From Microstegium vimineum (taxonomy: Eukaryota > Streptophyta > Magnoliopsida > Poales > Poaceae): 64,000 bases of DNA. Numbering within the stretch: the stretch's first letter is position 1; the number at the start of each line of letters is the position of its first letter. The position numbers and the translations under genes are program-made. The notes beneath the pieces were generated by a model. It worked only from the letters and a program-made list of their open reading frames with translations. It made no database searches and had not been told where the DNA came from. The stretch lies in the NCBI GenBank assembly GCA_022036555.1, contig CM039137.1:25785862-25849861 (forward strand). The letters are read 5' to 3'. Positions 36,623 through 48,439 of this stretch are shown one piece after another.

Positions 36623-37479
36623 GTACATCACTGTGCAGAATCCGACAACAAGCAGACTTTGCACTGCTAAATTACTATTTTGGCCTCAGTATTCTACTCT
36701 TGTCTCGGAACCAATAACCCCCCTGTAAAATTGCAGGCGAGGTGTGTAGATAACCGGGGACTGCGCCTAAGCTTCTTCTATAGGACAGCTGCATAACTGC
36801 GAGCAGCTCAAGATACAACGATGCTATTTTGCTCCAATTCGACACAACCGTATAGCAAATACGAAAACTATACCTGGCTTGACTGTACCAACCTGTTCTG
36901 TTCTTCAACGTTTGATGTATAAATAAAAAATCTCGAGAACGAGTCAGAAAATCAGTTGAGCTACCTGATACCATGCCTCTAGGGAATCGGTATATGAGCG
37001 CGAGAAGAATATTCTTTTGTTCAATTTGGCACAAATGTTCTCGAGGAAGGCTGCATAAAAAAGCTATATGCTCAAGTTGGCGTATCAAAATTCTCTTGGA
37101 CTTGTATAGGATGGCATGAATGTTCAGTGCTCATTTGTACTGGTTCTGAGTTACGGTCGTGTCAAAAGCTAGTACAATATGCAAAAATGAGCTCGGTGAA
37201 ACATGAGCACACTGCACACATGATATTCCTACAATGTTTTTATCAGCTACAATCCCAATTGCGTTGAAAGGGAGGACTTTTTACACATAAGTCACCGCGT
37301 CACAGTAAATAAATTATGATAGCCTACTTGTCGTCTCCTAGTCGTTGACACTAAGTCACTAATCCGTAGTACAACCAAGAACGTGGAAGCTGAGTCACGG
37401 AAGCCACTCGACATGTCAGGCAGTTCTGCAGCCTTATCTTCTGAAACAACAACTCCTCCATCGATCTGCTTCTCCAGCA

Positions 37480-40400
37480 TCAACAGCTCTTGTTGCCTAG
37501 GCAACAACAGTTTGCTTGGTCGTGTTTTAGCTTCTGCAAGGATCCATTTTCAGCACAGTAAGAGATATATTTGTAGGTATTTGCAGGTATATTGAGATAA
37601 AACTCAAGTCACAAATGTGAATTTTGGTTGAAAACAAGTGGAATAGTAGCTGATTACAGCTACACGTGTAAAAATAAATAAATGGGGGCCTGTCTGGCTG
37701 TGTTAATTTATCTACTGAAGGACTTCTGAAATGTGCAGCGTGTTGCACTTGCACATCAAGCGATGCGTACCTCAACTTGGTCCTTGAGCTCTTTGATGTA
37801 ATCTACAGCAAGATCCAACATGTCCGACGTGTTTGTTTGCTGCATATTTTCAGGAGAAACGCTAATAAACATACTGATGAAATGGAAAGCCACGAACAAT
37901 GCAACTAGAAGTGCTAGATTCAGTTGTTTAGCGAGTCTTGAGTTTCAGCAATTCCGCGCGGAAAATCCTACGGATGATAATGGCTATGGCCCTATGGGCT
38001 ATGGCTGTATTGAAATTTTCCAGCTTCGTTTACCTTGTCCATGTTGGGCACAAGATCCTGCAGCTTTTTCAGCCTCTTGCTAATCCTTGTTCTTCTTTCC
38101 TGAATATAATCAACAAGGAGAAGAAAATTGATTTCAGTTTTGACATCCAGTATCAAAGTTGCATTGCCAGCATTGCATACTTTGATTCAATTCTAGCGCT
38201 TTAGCAAATGAGTTGGGAAGTGAACTAACCCTCTCAGCAATGCTCCGCGGGTGAGTTGCGCAGCCACGCTTCGCACGGGCTCTGCAGGCCACGGAGTCCT
38301 GCTGAAGCTGGAGGTAGTCGTCCATGCCGGGCAGCTCCAAGGACGAGTTGGACAAGCCGAACTGCACAAAAATAGCAAGAAAAAAAGCAGCATACTCCCA
38401 TCAGCACGCAACGTCGGAACCACACCATCTCGATGCCGGGGCAAGGGCGTGTGCGCCGACCTGCGAGTCGATGTTGCTGAAGCTGGTGACCATGTCATCG
38501 GCGGCGTCCACCTTGGGCTTCTTGCTGGGGGACGAGAACATGATGGAGTTGGTGTCGTCCCAGGAGCTGACGGAGAAGTTCCTGGAGAGGTAGGAGGAGG
38601 ACTGCGCGCCGGCGTCGCTGGAGCTGTTGCATCCTCCGCCGGCGACGATGCTCTCCCCGATGTCGGGAATCATCCCCATCTCCGAGATCTGCGGCAGGTC
38701 CTGCCTGGAGAAGCTCCACTGCGAGCTGAGCTGCCTGTGGCTGTGCCCGTGGCCGTGGCCCATCGCGGCGTCGGTGCCCGCCTGCGAGTAGCTCCCCATC
38801 CCTCCGGTCGCGGCCATTCCTGCGTCAGAAAGAATTCAGCACGTCAGCTACTCAGCTGTGCTTGTGCTTGTGCATGCATGTCGCAACTCGCAACCATCTG
38901 TTGTGTTCATGATGATGACTCGTGAGGAAAGGAAGCAGCTCAACCAGACGTCACGCAGGTGTAGCTGACCCGTGCCCACACGTCAGTGGCTGTTCGTGGA
39001 GTTTGAAGTAAAAGGCATTCTTTGTTATATCACTCTACCATTGCTAGAAAGATTTGTTCTCCATCGGTCTGTTCGGATGATCGTTTCAGTGACTGATAAG
39101 TCAATTGATGATATTTTTGGCTGTTTCGTGGCTGATGCATAAATCGGCTTATAAACCAAGCGAACGGGGTCTTCACACCTTACGTTTTCCTCGAAAGTAG
39201 CTGTTGCCATCGATCGGTGTATGCAAAGCTGCTGACGCGTTCCACACTACGTGCTGGCAAAACATGCTAGGTTTGAATTTTCAAACCCAACAAGACGTCA
39301 AGATCGTATTAGTAGTAATTCAGTTTCGCGATTCTCTTCGTCTTTATTTAATTGTTTGAAAAGTCGTCGGAGGAACGATGCGACAGGTGACAACAAACGG
39401 CACCCAGGTTCGTCGTTGCTAACGTCCGGACGGATTCGCAGCGTCGACACGGGCGGCCAGGAACGGTCGCGTCACGTCACGGACGTCGGCAGCATATGCT
39501 ACGATACGAACCTGCACTGGATTGGATTGGATGGGAAAGGCCGCCTTTCCGAAACTCGAGAGAGCGGAAGGGACGGGACCAATCCCCGCGTACCGTACTC
39601 CTACTGTCTGATTTCAGTGCATTGCAACTGTCACTACCAATCAAAGCGGGCAAATTGTTAATTAAAGCCGAGAACATTGAATACTCCTGCACCTCACCAC
39701 ATGCGTGCCGGTGATCGACTCGCGTCAGAATGACGAGTCAATGCTGGACTACTACTCAATTAAGAGTAAAATGATTTGAGATAAATAACGAGCGAGGCGA
39801 GCTTTGCTTGTTTATTAATCACCCATCGTTAGAGCAACGACGACGCAATTGGGCGAGCAGAGCTGGAGAACAGTGGAGTAGTATTATTCTACGGTCACCG
39901 AGCACATGCCAGCCACCCCCAAATGAATCCATCAGCTAGCGAGGCGAGAGCGAGACCAAAGACTTGACCAACATTTCAATCACCAGCTAACTTAGCTGAA
40001 GCTTCACAGTGCCGTAATTACAGTTACCGTACGTAGTTACTTACTGCAGCTACTCCTACCTTGGGTTCAAATTCAACGTGCTAGCTCCTAATTATTACTG
40101 CAACCCGCGCGGAGACGATGACCGTCGACCGAGACGTGCGCCAGCAAGCACGAGCTGGATGGAGTACTAGGCGAGCGGGCAACCGGCGAGGCGAAGAGAG
40201 CTAAGCATGCGTACCGTGGGGGTCGGCCATGAGGCGGGAGAGCAGCCCGGCGGGGGAGCTGCTATGGCGGAACAGCGTGGAAGCCGCCGGCGGGGGCGCG
40301 GCCAGCGGGTGCTGATGCTGCTGCTGCTGCTGTTGCTGATGCGGCGGTGGTGGTGGAGGAGGCACGCGGATCTCGCCGGAGCCGCCGTACGCCCGCTCGA

Positions 40401-40665
40401 GGGCCGGCGGGCGTACTCCGCCGCCGCCACAGCCGTCGGTGCGGCAGCTGGACTCGCAGGAGGTGAGCCCCGAGGACTCGGCGGAGTAGAACCGGCTCAC
40501 GGGCGGTGGTGGCGCGGGGTCGCCGCGGGTGACGGACTCGGCGATTGCGGCCAGGAGCGAGCCCGGCGCCGAGCCGTACCGCGCCAGCCCCTGCCCTTGC
40601 CCTTGCCCCGACGGCGGCCGCATCGCCCCCCCGTGCTGCGCCGGCGTCAGGCGGTTCAGGTTCAT
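37480..40665 (-). CDS. bHLH transcription factor, bHLH122/130-like
   Basis: Six exons join in frame to 376 residues: 40665-40215, 38819-38461, 38361-38230, 38099-38034, 37839-37771 and 37533-37480. The bHLH domain lies at about 302-361: CATHPRSIAERERRTRISKR is the basic region plus the start of helix 1, LQDLVPNMDKQTNTSDMLDL is the loop and the start of helix 2, and AVDYIKELKDQVEKL completes helix 2. The Glu-Arg pair of the basic region (E313, R316/R317) that reads E-box DNA is present. The short C-terminus ends in a Cys-rich KLKHDQANCCCLGNKSC. The N-terminus is low complexity with Pro and Gln/His runs (about 116-135). An ISEMGMIPDI block and a KKPKV basic patch follow. This layout matches plant bHLH subfamily IX factors involved in drought and ABA responses or flowering. 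The exact role is unknown. The 1.4-kb first intron is GC-poor. Confidence 0.93.
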
Positions 40666-40910
40666 GGCTGGCTTCTGGCTCTGGGCTGCTGCCTGATGTC
40701 TCCGCACGTGAGCGAGTAGCGGGCGATCGCTCGTGGAGTACTGCTGCTGCTCTGCTCTCGCCTCGGCGATCAGTCCGGCTCCTCTGCGCGCCTGCCTGCC
40801 CCGAGGACTGGACGGTGGTGCGTGCGTGCGAGGGAGGCGGGTGTGCGGGGGTGCGGTGGCTGGCTGCTGCTTTTGAGCCCGGCCTCCGGGGGCCAGGGGG
40901 GATGGATCAT

Positions 40911-40943
40911 GCTCTCTCTCTCCCTCTCCCTCTCTCTCTCATC
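40911..40943. promoter_or_regulatory. CT/GA-rich tract upstream of the bHLH gene
   Basis: A pyrimidine tract (ctctctctctccctctccctctctctctc) lies about 250 bp upstream of the bHLH start codon. Read on the gene strand it is a GA repeat, a common core-promoter or 5' UTR feature that binds GAGA-type (BBR/BPC) factors in plants. Confidence 0.5.
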
Positions 40944-43030
40944 TCATGGTCATGGATGGGAATGGGATGGTGCACGCACCGCGTTGGCTGGTGGGACCCA
41001 CCTGGGAGGGAGGGTAGGGGAAGCTGTGGCGGAAGTGGGGTGGACCGAGACCGGGGGTGCCAAGTCAGCCAGCCCAGCCGACATGCGCGCGTTCACAACG
41101 CTGACCGGCCCGCGACCGGACTCGACGCTCTGTTGGGCTTTCCGGGCCTGGGTCAAGGCTCGTCCTGTCTCTTTCTCCCTTCTGCTCTGTCCTGCGGGAC
41201 GGGACGGATACATGTGGTCGGATCAGATCAGATGCCGCACTGCTGGCTGCTGACGCTGCATCAGGATCACGTATTCAGAGTTTCAGACGTCTCAGGGTAA
41301 CCGGGATTTGTAAAGTCTTGTGTTTTGCCACCCCTGCGTCGCGATAGGCCGGGGTTAGCGGCGGTTTAGGTGATGGTCGCAGTGCGCTGTCCCTCTCGGC
41401 TCACGTCTCATCTGGATCGATCGGATGCATATATGCTTTTCATTTTTTTTCCCTACTAGTGCCGCGTCTCGATCGTTGAAATCGGAGATTGTATATCTAT
41501 ATTTCCCTGGGTAGCACCATCCAAAAATAAACAAATTAAATAAGAAAGGTGTCTGTTCTGATCTCCATCGTGGAACTAACTAATAAGCAACTAAAATAAA
41601 CCCTGCGTCTGCCGATCCCCTGGGAGTGACCGAGTGAGGGCTGGTTCACGGCGGCATGGAAAGTGCCGCCTTGTGTTGTGTCTGTCCCCTGTTCTCCGGG
41701 AACCGGTGCCGGTGCCGGCGCCGGCGCGTTAGATTCGGCTCCGACGACAGCCACGCAGGGAACAGCACCGTGCAGTGCAAGCGTGCACGCAGACACGCGG
41801 CACCGGGGGTCTGCTCTGCCTCTGCTCACTTTGCCAATTGCATGCATCCCCCATCCATTTTTCCGTTCCGGCTCCCCATGTGGGAGTCTGGCAGGGGCGG
41901 CGGGAGGGGTATGCTTAGGTATCCCATGGAATACCCATGTTTTTAGTAACACAAGGAATATGTATTTTGTATACTAGAATGTTTAATTCTGCTATTACTA
42001 TTATTCTTTGTTGTTTGGAGAAAATTGATTTTGGAATACCCTTGCGTGTTACCCTGCCTCCGCCAATGGAGTCTGGAACTGGGAGACATGCCAACCAGCC
42101 TTTAATTTAAGGTGCCAACATATTCTGTACGTACTGTACAAGTGTAACCGTCGTAGATTTCTGCAACTGTGCATATATAGCCGCCATAAACGTACGTGCA
42201 TGCATGTGCATGGGCTGAAGCGCCCTGGATCTTTTTCCTACTACCGCTTGGGTACAAGTGCGTACTGTATTTGGCGTGCACGTGGCCAAGTATGCAATTT
42301 TCTACTTGGACAGTTGGACTGGACGGACGGTGTCATGGTCACGGTGGACATGCATGGACTCCGATGATCGGAACAAGTTGCTTCCTTCCCGCGCGCGCCT
42401 CGTGATCCCTGCGGCTTCATGTATATATATCATGCGTGTTCGATTCAGGAGTTCAACAAAGGAAAAAAAAAAAGACACATGCATGTGCCACAGTTCTTTT
42501 CTCAAACCACCTAGGTCGTGTTTACATACTCTTGTATTCATCTGAATTCACATTTGTTGATATAGACTGAAGTGAAAGTACGTTAAACGAAATTACACTT
42601 CAATCCAACTCATCAGCATGTGGATTGAGGTGAATACATAAATAAATATATCAAACAAGCCCTAAAGAGTTATAAGATTTAGCACATAACATTTGTTCCA
42701 TCTAACAGTGTTGGATCATTAGATAACTAGTCGTAGGCCATGTTTTGATATGGGTTCTGTGATCGCATGTGGTACGGTAGCGATCCACAGTATGAAAAAT
42801 TAGACTTTTCCATTCATTCTGGTGTCAGTTAAGTCTTACATGGTGAAAAAAATCATTGTTACCGAAGTGTAGTGATCGGTGGTAACAACTCTAAGATCAT
42901 TAGGTTCAGCCCTCCTTTGCATGTCAAATCTATATACATGTACAACCGACCATAAAATTAAGGATCTAAATGGTTAAACCAATCAACACCTCATCATGTA
43001 CTACTGCAGAGGGTGGGAGGAAAAACTATG
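40944..43030. other. Upstream region of the bHLH gene, no gene seen
   Basis: No supported exon. Open frames on both strands have no recognisable domains and lie in GC-rich, non-conserved DNA. Confidence 0.45.
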
Positions 43031-43265
43031 TACTTCTTCGTCCCTGAGTAAATTAATTTTTAGAATTCATAACAGTTTTTTTTAACTTTACCTAACTTTA
43101 TAGAAAAAAATAATAACATCTATGAGTACCATGTGAAGATATATTCTATAATAAATCTAATCATACTATTTTTTTCTATAATTTTTTTATAGAAATTCAG
43201 TCAAGGTTAAATTTTTTTGACTTAAGACAACTCTAGTAATCAATTTATTCATGGACATCGAGAGT
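43031..43265. mobile_element. Mariner/Stowaway-like MITE, diverged
   Basis: It begins tacttcttcgtccctgagta and ends with the inverted, diverged counterpart tattcatggacatcgagagta. The interior (taactttacctaactttata, tctaatcatactatttt) is typical of the tactccctccgtccc MITE group. Confidence 0.65.
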
Positions 43266-44445
43266 ATATACCTAGTTTTGAGCATCGCGGCTGCTGCCTT
43301 CTAGTTGCAACTTGTGATGGTTGTAAAGAATTCAATGGACTTGATTGCGATACTCGCAACTTTAAGGGCACCCACAATGACTGATTCATAAGCTAGTTCT
43401 AAGCATTTTTACTTAAAAGTCTGACAAAAGAGGGAAAAACTAGCTCTTGATCAAAAGCTAGGCTTATAGACACATTGCAAGATTACATGAGAGTGTCATG
43501 TGAGTCGAATGGGTGGTAGATCCATAACAAGATCGAAGGGGGGTTGATCTCTTATTTTTCCTCTAATCTTTCTATTTTTCTTCCTTGTCTCCTCTTTTCT
43601 TCTCCTTCGACCTCTCAGATCAAGATTGAAAGAGGGGATGATCTTTTCTTCTTCCTATAATCTCTCTAATTTTCCGTCTTTTCTACTATTTTCTCCCTCG
43701 ATTTCTTTATTTTTGCATTGATAGATGAGCTCTAGGGGGGCTGAAGCCCACCCAGCCCCCTTTAGATCTGGCCATGGTCGAATCATATTATGAACCATGG
43801 CTCAACAACACTAGCACTATTAGTGCTAGAGAGGTTAGTTTAGAGCTGGTAACGGGTTGGTACCAGGTGCCCCAAATGGCTTTTTAGCGCCCCAAATACT
43901 GTGTAATTGGCACAGAGACCAGGCGCAGATGATGATCGATGGATATGATGTGCACTTGCAACCGGACGGGACAAGTTGCTGGATGCCCCTCCTGGACGGG
44001 CGCGTGCGGGCGCAATGGCGCATGTGTGGTGGCGCGGCACGCGGGCGTCGCTCCGAGCGATCCGGATTCCGCAGGCCCAAGAGGCCAATGAAGCTCACGG
44101 GCCACGAACTTAGGTACGAGCAAGTGGCAATGTGTGGCATGGCCTGGCCGGCAGGCGGGCGGGCGGGCGCCAAGTACTCTGCTAGCTCAATCGTGGCGCG
44201 CAACCAGCCCACGTACTCCTAGTTCGGATGTGGCCACGTACGCACGTACTACGGTACCAAGGCAAGGAGGTCAAGGTGCGGAACGGATCGCTTCCGACCT
44301 GCGATCCTCGCGCCGACCCCTCTTCCCCCTCGACACAGACAATAGTTATTGGGCCTCATCTTAACAATCCACGTGGCCCGTAAAGTCTGGCATGCAGCAT
44401 GTGCTAGAGCGCATAGGAGGAACCGTGAAGTATTCAGGTACGTGA

Positions 44446-45290
44446 GTTTTTCTCTAATTTTTTTGTCTATTTCTTTTTCCTCTTCTTTTTCTTTCCTTTC
44501 TACTATTTCTTTTTCTTTTTATTTTTATTTTTTTCTTTTTATTTTTTATCTTTCTTTCTTTTTATTTTTATGTATTTTTATTTTTTCTTTTCCTTTCTTC
44601 TATTTATTTTTTCCTTTTCAATTTGTTACATGAGATGCATATTTTTAATGGTAATATTCACGGATATAGCTTTTCTTGGGAGTGTGAGCCGGACCTCTCG
44701 TGTACAGGTTAGTGACCGCTTTCAAATTATGTGAATGCGAGTTTCAGGCTAGTGGCCGCTTGCACGTTAAGTGGGCCTTCTCCATTTCATTTTTCTTTTG
44801 TTTTTTAATTTTTATGAAGTTTATTTTTTCTTTTCTCTACTTAGTTTTCCTTTTTTAAAAAACTTATTTCATGTGTTGACGTATCTTTTAGTTTCATTTG
44901 TTCTTTTTTTCTCTTTCTTTTCTCTTTTTTATTTATTTTATTTCATTAGATATACGTACATTTTAATTTAAGTTTTTATCCGTTTCATTTATTTTCTTTT
45001 TTCCATTTCTTTTTCCCTTTTCCTTAGTGTTGTTGTTTTCTTCTCTTTATTTTTGATTTTCCTTTTTACTTCTTTTGTTTCCTTTCAATCATTTATTTTT
45101 CTTTTTTTCTTTTATTATGTTGCCTTTTATTCTTCTTTGTTTTTTATTTGTTTTTTCTATTTTTACTCTGTTTTCTCCCTTTTTGTGCATATACTTTAAA
45201 TTTTGGTTTTCATTTTTTATTTTTTATTTTGTATTTGTATTTTATTTTGTATCTTTTTTCTTATGTGTTATTTGACTCTAATTAATAATT
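44446..45290. repeat. Long T-rich low-complexity tract
   Basis: About 850 bp consist almost wholly of T with single C, A and G (tttctttttatttttattttttct...). The long frames here translate to Phe/Leu/Ser-rich strings and are artefacts of composition, not membrane proteins. Confidence 0.85.
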
Positions 45291-45325
45291 AATTGACTAT
45301 TTTTATTTTTTACTCTAAGATATAG

Positions 45326-45960
45326 ATGATGTTCACATAGTATATTTGTGATGTTCCACATTATATTTTGTGATGTTCACGAGTACAAATATAATGTTCT
45401 ATGATGCATTTATGATGTTCAGTATACATGGATATTTTAGGATATATTTCGTGATGTTCAGTATTTTTTCTTTTTATTTGACTCTATTTTTTACTTCACT
45501 AATTTTATTATTTTATTTTAAGTTTCGTGATATATGCGATGTTCGCTTAGTATACATATTATGTTTTATGCTACATTTATTAATTCTCGCGTAGTGTCCA
45601 TATCATGTTCTAGGATGTATTTATGATGTTCGGTAGTATATAATAGTGTTTTAGTATATTTTTTTGATGTTCTGTAGCTTTTAAATTTTTTATTTAACTA
45701 ATTAATTACTTCACCAATTTTATTATTTAATTTTATATCTTCATGATATTTGTGATGTTTAATATACATACGATGTTCTATGATATATTAACGATGTTCT
45801 GTGATATATTTGTGATGTTCGGTAATATTTTTAAATTTTTATTTGACTACATTTAATTACTTCACTAATTTTATTCTATTATATATATGTATATGATGTT
45901 CGTGTAGTGTATATTTGATGTTCTATGTTATTTTTTTGTAATATTCGTGTATTGTTAATG
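45326..45960. repeat. Degenerate gatgttc satellite-like array
   Basis: At least fifteen copies of a core gatgttc, often as atatttgtgatgttc or atttatgatgttcggta, recur every 20-60 bases with irregular spacing and no reading frame. The array directly follows the T-rich tract, and both may belong to one larger element. Confidence 0.7.
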
Positions 45961-47070
45961 TAATGTTTGACGATTATCTTTAAATACAGATTTATTATGA
46001 TATAAATGTTCATTGAAAAAAGTTATCGAAATATATCCATGTGGGATCTAGTTTTGAAGGGTTTATTGCAAAGAAGATGATGGTGCAATCGGATTTTATT
46101 TAGGATACTCGGTTTAAAAGCTATAACTTTTTCTACTTCAAAAAACATGGACTCAGTGCTGATGTCAGCAATTTCGGCTTTTAATGTATGGTACGTGGTG
46201 TGGTGGTCGGATTGACCATTCTGCACCTAAAAGATTTTTTGACCGATCCCTGGTACTGACGCATATTTTTTTATCCGGAAACGGTGGAGCGTATCACGTG
46301 CGGGAGTGGAGGCCAGCCCATGAGCTCAAGAGGAAAGTGGTGCCCTCATTCCGTCTGGGAGCAAAGCGTGGCGGGCGGCCAAGCTGAGGAGTAGAAAAGG
46401 GCTATGCGGGGTCTGTTCTGGCGATTCCAGCCCACTAAGCAGAAGCGCGCGCTCCTGTCCCTGGTCGGTGGACGGCTCTCGGCCACCCGGGTCGGCTGCC
46501 ATTCGCTCCCGGTCAAGGTGCGCGCCGAGCTGGAAGCCGAGTTCAGCGAACTCATAATTGCTTCACCGTACCCTTTTTGCTTTTGCTCAAAGTCAGCGTT
46601 GTAAGCAAGATTTTTTTTAGAAAAAAATACTGTTTTTGCGGGGAAAGACACAACTGGCTTGAGCTCAAATGGTGTGTGGTTCGAGCTCGTTTGTTTTATA
46701 TGGAGCGTGGTCAGCTTCAGGAGCTGACAACTGATTGCCTTTCCCTTTCGTTGAAACTTGAAAAAGGTCGTCGCAGATTTTCTTTATTACTGCTCACGTT
46801 AGGTGGTGGAGTATACTACTGTATATAGCAAATAAATAAATAAAAGTCAGCTAAGAGCAACTTCAGTCTAAGTCTCTACCTCTTTAAATTTTAAATTTAG
46901 GAGTTTAAATAAAATTTCAATTTCAACAAAACCTCTACCTAAATTCCCATTTTACATATCCCCTTAAATTTTAATCTTAAGTCTCAGCCCTATCCGGTGT
47001 GGTACCCACCCCACTTTTCCCCCACCCGGCCGAGGACCGCGCGCGACCCGCCTGCGCCGGGTCGCCTCCC

Positions 47071-48160
47071 GCGTGGAACCTGAGGAGCTCGTTGTCGTCG
47101 GAACCTCCTTCCGCGGCGTGCCCCAGATCAGGAAGCTCTCCGCCGGCTGCTACGAGTGCCACTCCGTCTTCGACCCCAGGAGCTTCTCCGCCGCCGTCGT
47201 TGCTTTCCCCTGCGCCGAATGCGACGAGGTGTTCAACAAGGCAGAGTCGCTCGAGCTCCACAGAGCAACCAGGCACGCAGGTATATTGATTCTTCAACTC
47301 TTTGATTCAAAATCATGAAAAAAAAAATGGCATCTTGCATCGTTCAAGCCTCACATTCTCCAACATTTGTTCATGTAACTATGTAAATTAATGCAAGAAC
47401 CTTTTTGTGATTTGGCAATTTCAGTTTCGGAGCTGGGGCCGGAGGACACGAGCAGGAACATCGTGGAGATCATCTTCCAGTCGAGCTGGCTGAGGAAGCA
47501 AGTCTGCAGGATGGAACGGATACTCAAGGTGCAGAGCAGCGACATGACCGTGAAGAGGTTCGAGCAGTACAAGCAGAGCATCAGGGAGAGGGCGAGCAGC
47601 GATGAGAGCAAGAAGAATCCTCGTGCGTCGCCGACGGCAACGAGCTCCTCAGGTTCCACTGCACCACTTTTCCCGACGGCCGCGCGCGGTGATCGAGGCC
47701 GTAGTGGACGCGGCGCTGCCTCCGGCGTCCGACGCGCCGCTCCTGGCATCGTTCCTCTGCTGCCTCCACGCCGCGGTGAGCGCGGAGGCGTCCGCCAAGA
47801 CGTGCCGCGACATGGAGCTCCGCGTGGCGGGCGTGCTGGAGCAGGCCCGCGCGGAGGACTTGCTGGGCGTCGCGCTCGACGGCGCCGGGGAGCGCGTCAG
47901 GAATGCCGACACCGTGCGCCGCGTCGTCGCCGCGTTCGTGGAGCTGCAGCGGCGGTCGTCGACGCAGACGCAGGAGGGACGTCGGGCGTCTATGGCCGGA
48001 GGAGAAGCAGGAGAAGAAGTTGTCGGGCGCTGGAGAAGGTGGTGAAGATGGTGGACGAGGTGGTGGCGGAGATGGCGGCGGACGAGTTGCTGCCCATCTC
48101 CAAGTCCATGGTCGTGGTGGGGGCGGACGAGTCGCTGCCCATCTCCACCGAGGGACGCGG
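47071..48160 (+). pseudogene. Chimera of C2H2 zinc-finger exons and an NPH3-domain fragment
   Basis: From about 47100 the plus strand reads SFRGVPQIRKLSAGCYECHS and then CAECDEVFNKAESLELHRATRH (to about 47280), one C2H2 finger. An intron with good sites (47281 to about 47424) follows. After that comes VSELGPEDTSRNIVEIIFQS with RMERILKVQ (to about 47615). This is the order of a conserved plant C2H2-like family. Near 47620 the frame shifts. The expected CVADGNELLRFHC continues out of frame and stops. At about 47690 a different family begins (AVIEAVVDAALPPASDAPLL, LRVAGVLEQARAEDLLGVAL, RNADTVRRVVAAF, and near 48045 VVKMVDEVVAEMA), which resembles the NPH3 domain of phototropin-signalling adaptors. 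No intact protein results. The GC-rich block inside AT-rich, element-like flanks suggests gene fragments captured by a transposon (Pack-TIR or Helitron). Confidence 0.6.
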
Positions 48161-48439
48161 CCGGGACGGCGCAGCGCGAGGGCGTCGCGCGGCGGGCGGT
48201 CGACGTCGAGGCGGGTTCGCGCGACGAGGAGCAGGCGGCGCGCGGGAGGGGCGCCGTTGCTGGCGGCGCGCGGGCGGCGCGCGTGCGAGGCACGAGCGCC
48301 TGGTCGGCGGCTAGTTTCTTGGGCTGGAGTTGGGCTCAATTTTGAGCCCCTATTATATTCAGACCAGTATACAAATAAAAAAAATAAAGACTCAAAATTT
48401 AGATGCTGGCTATACTATTATTATATAGTAGGGGTTATT

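Noticed and set aside
38251..38925. 224-codon plus-strand frame
   Set aside because: It is the antisense shadow of bHLH exons, whose minus-strand frames splice correctly and contain the bHLH domain.
44349..45594. Several 66-94-codon frames that look like multi-pass membrane peptides
   Set aside because: They are read-outs of a T-rich tract (Phe/Leu/Ser strings) with no codon structure, start context or homology.
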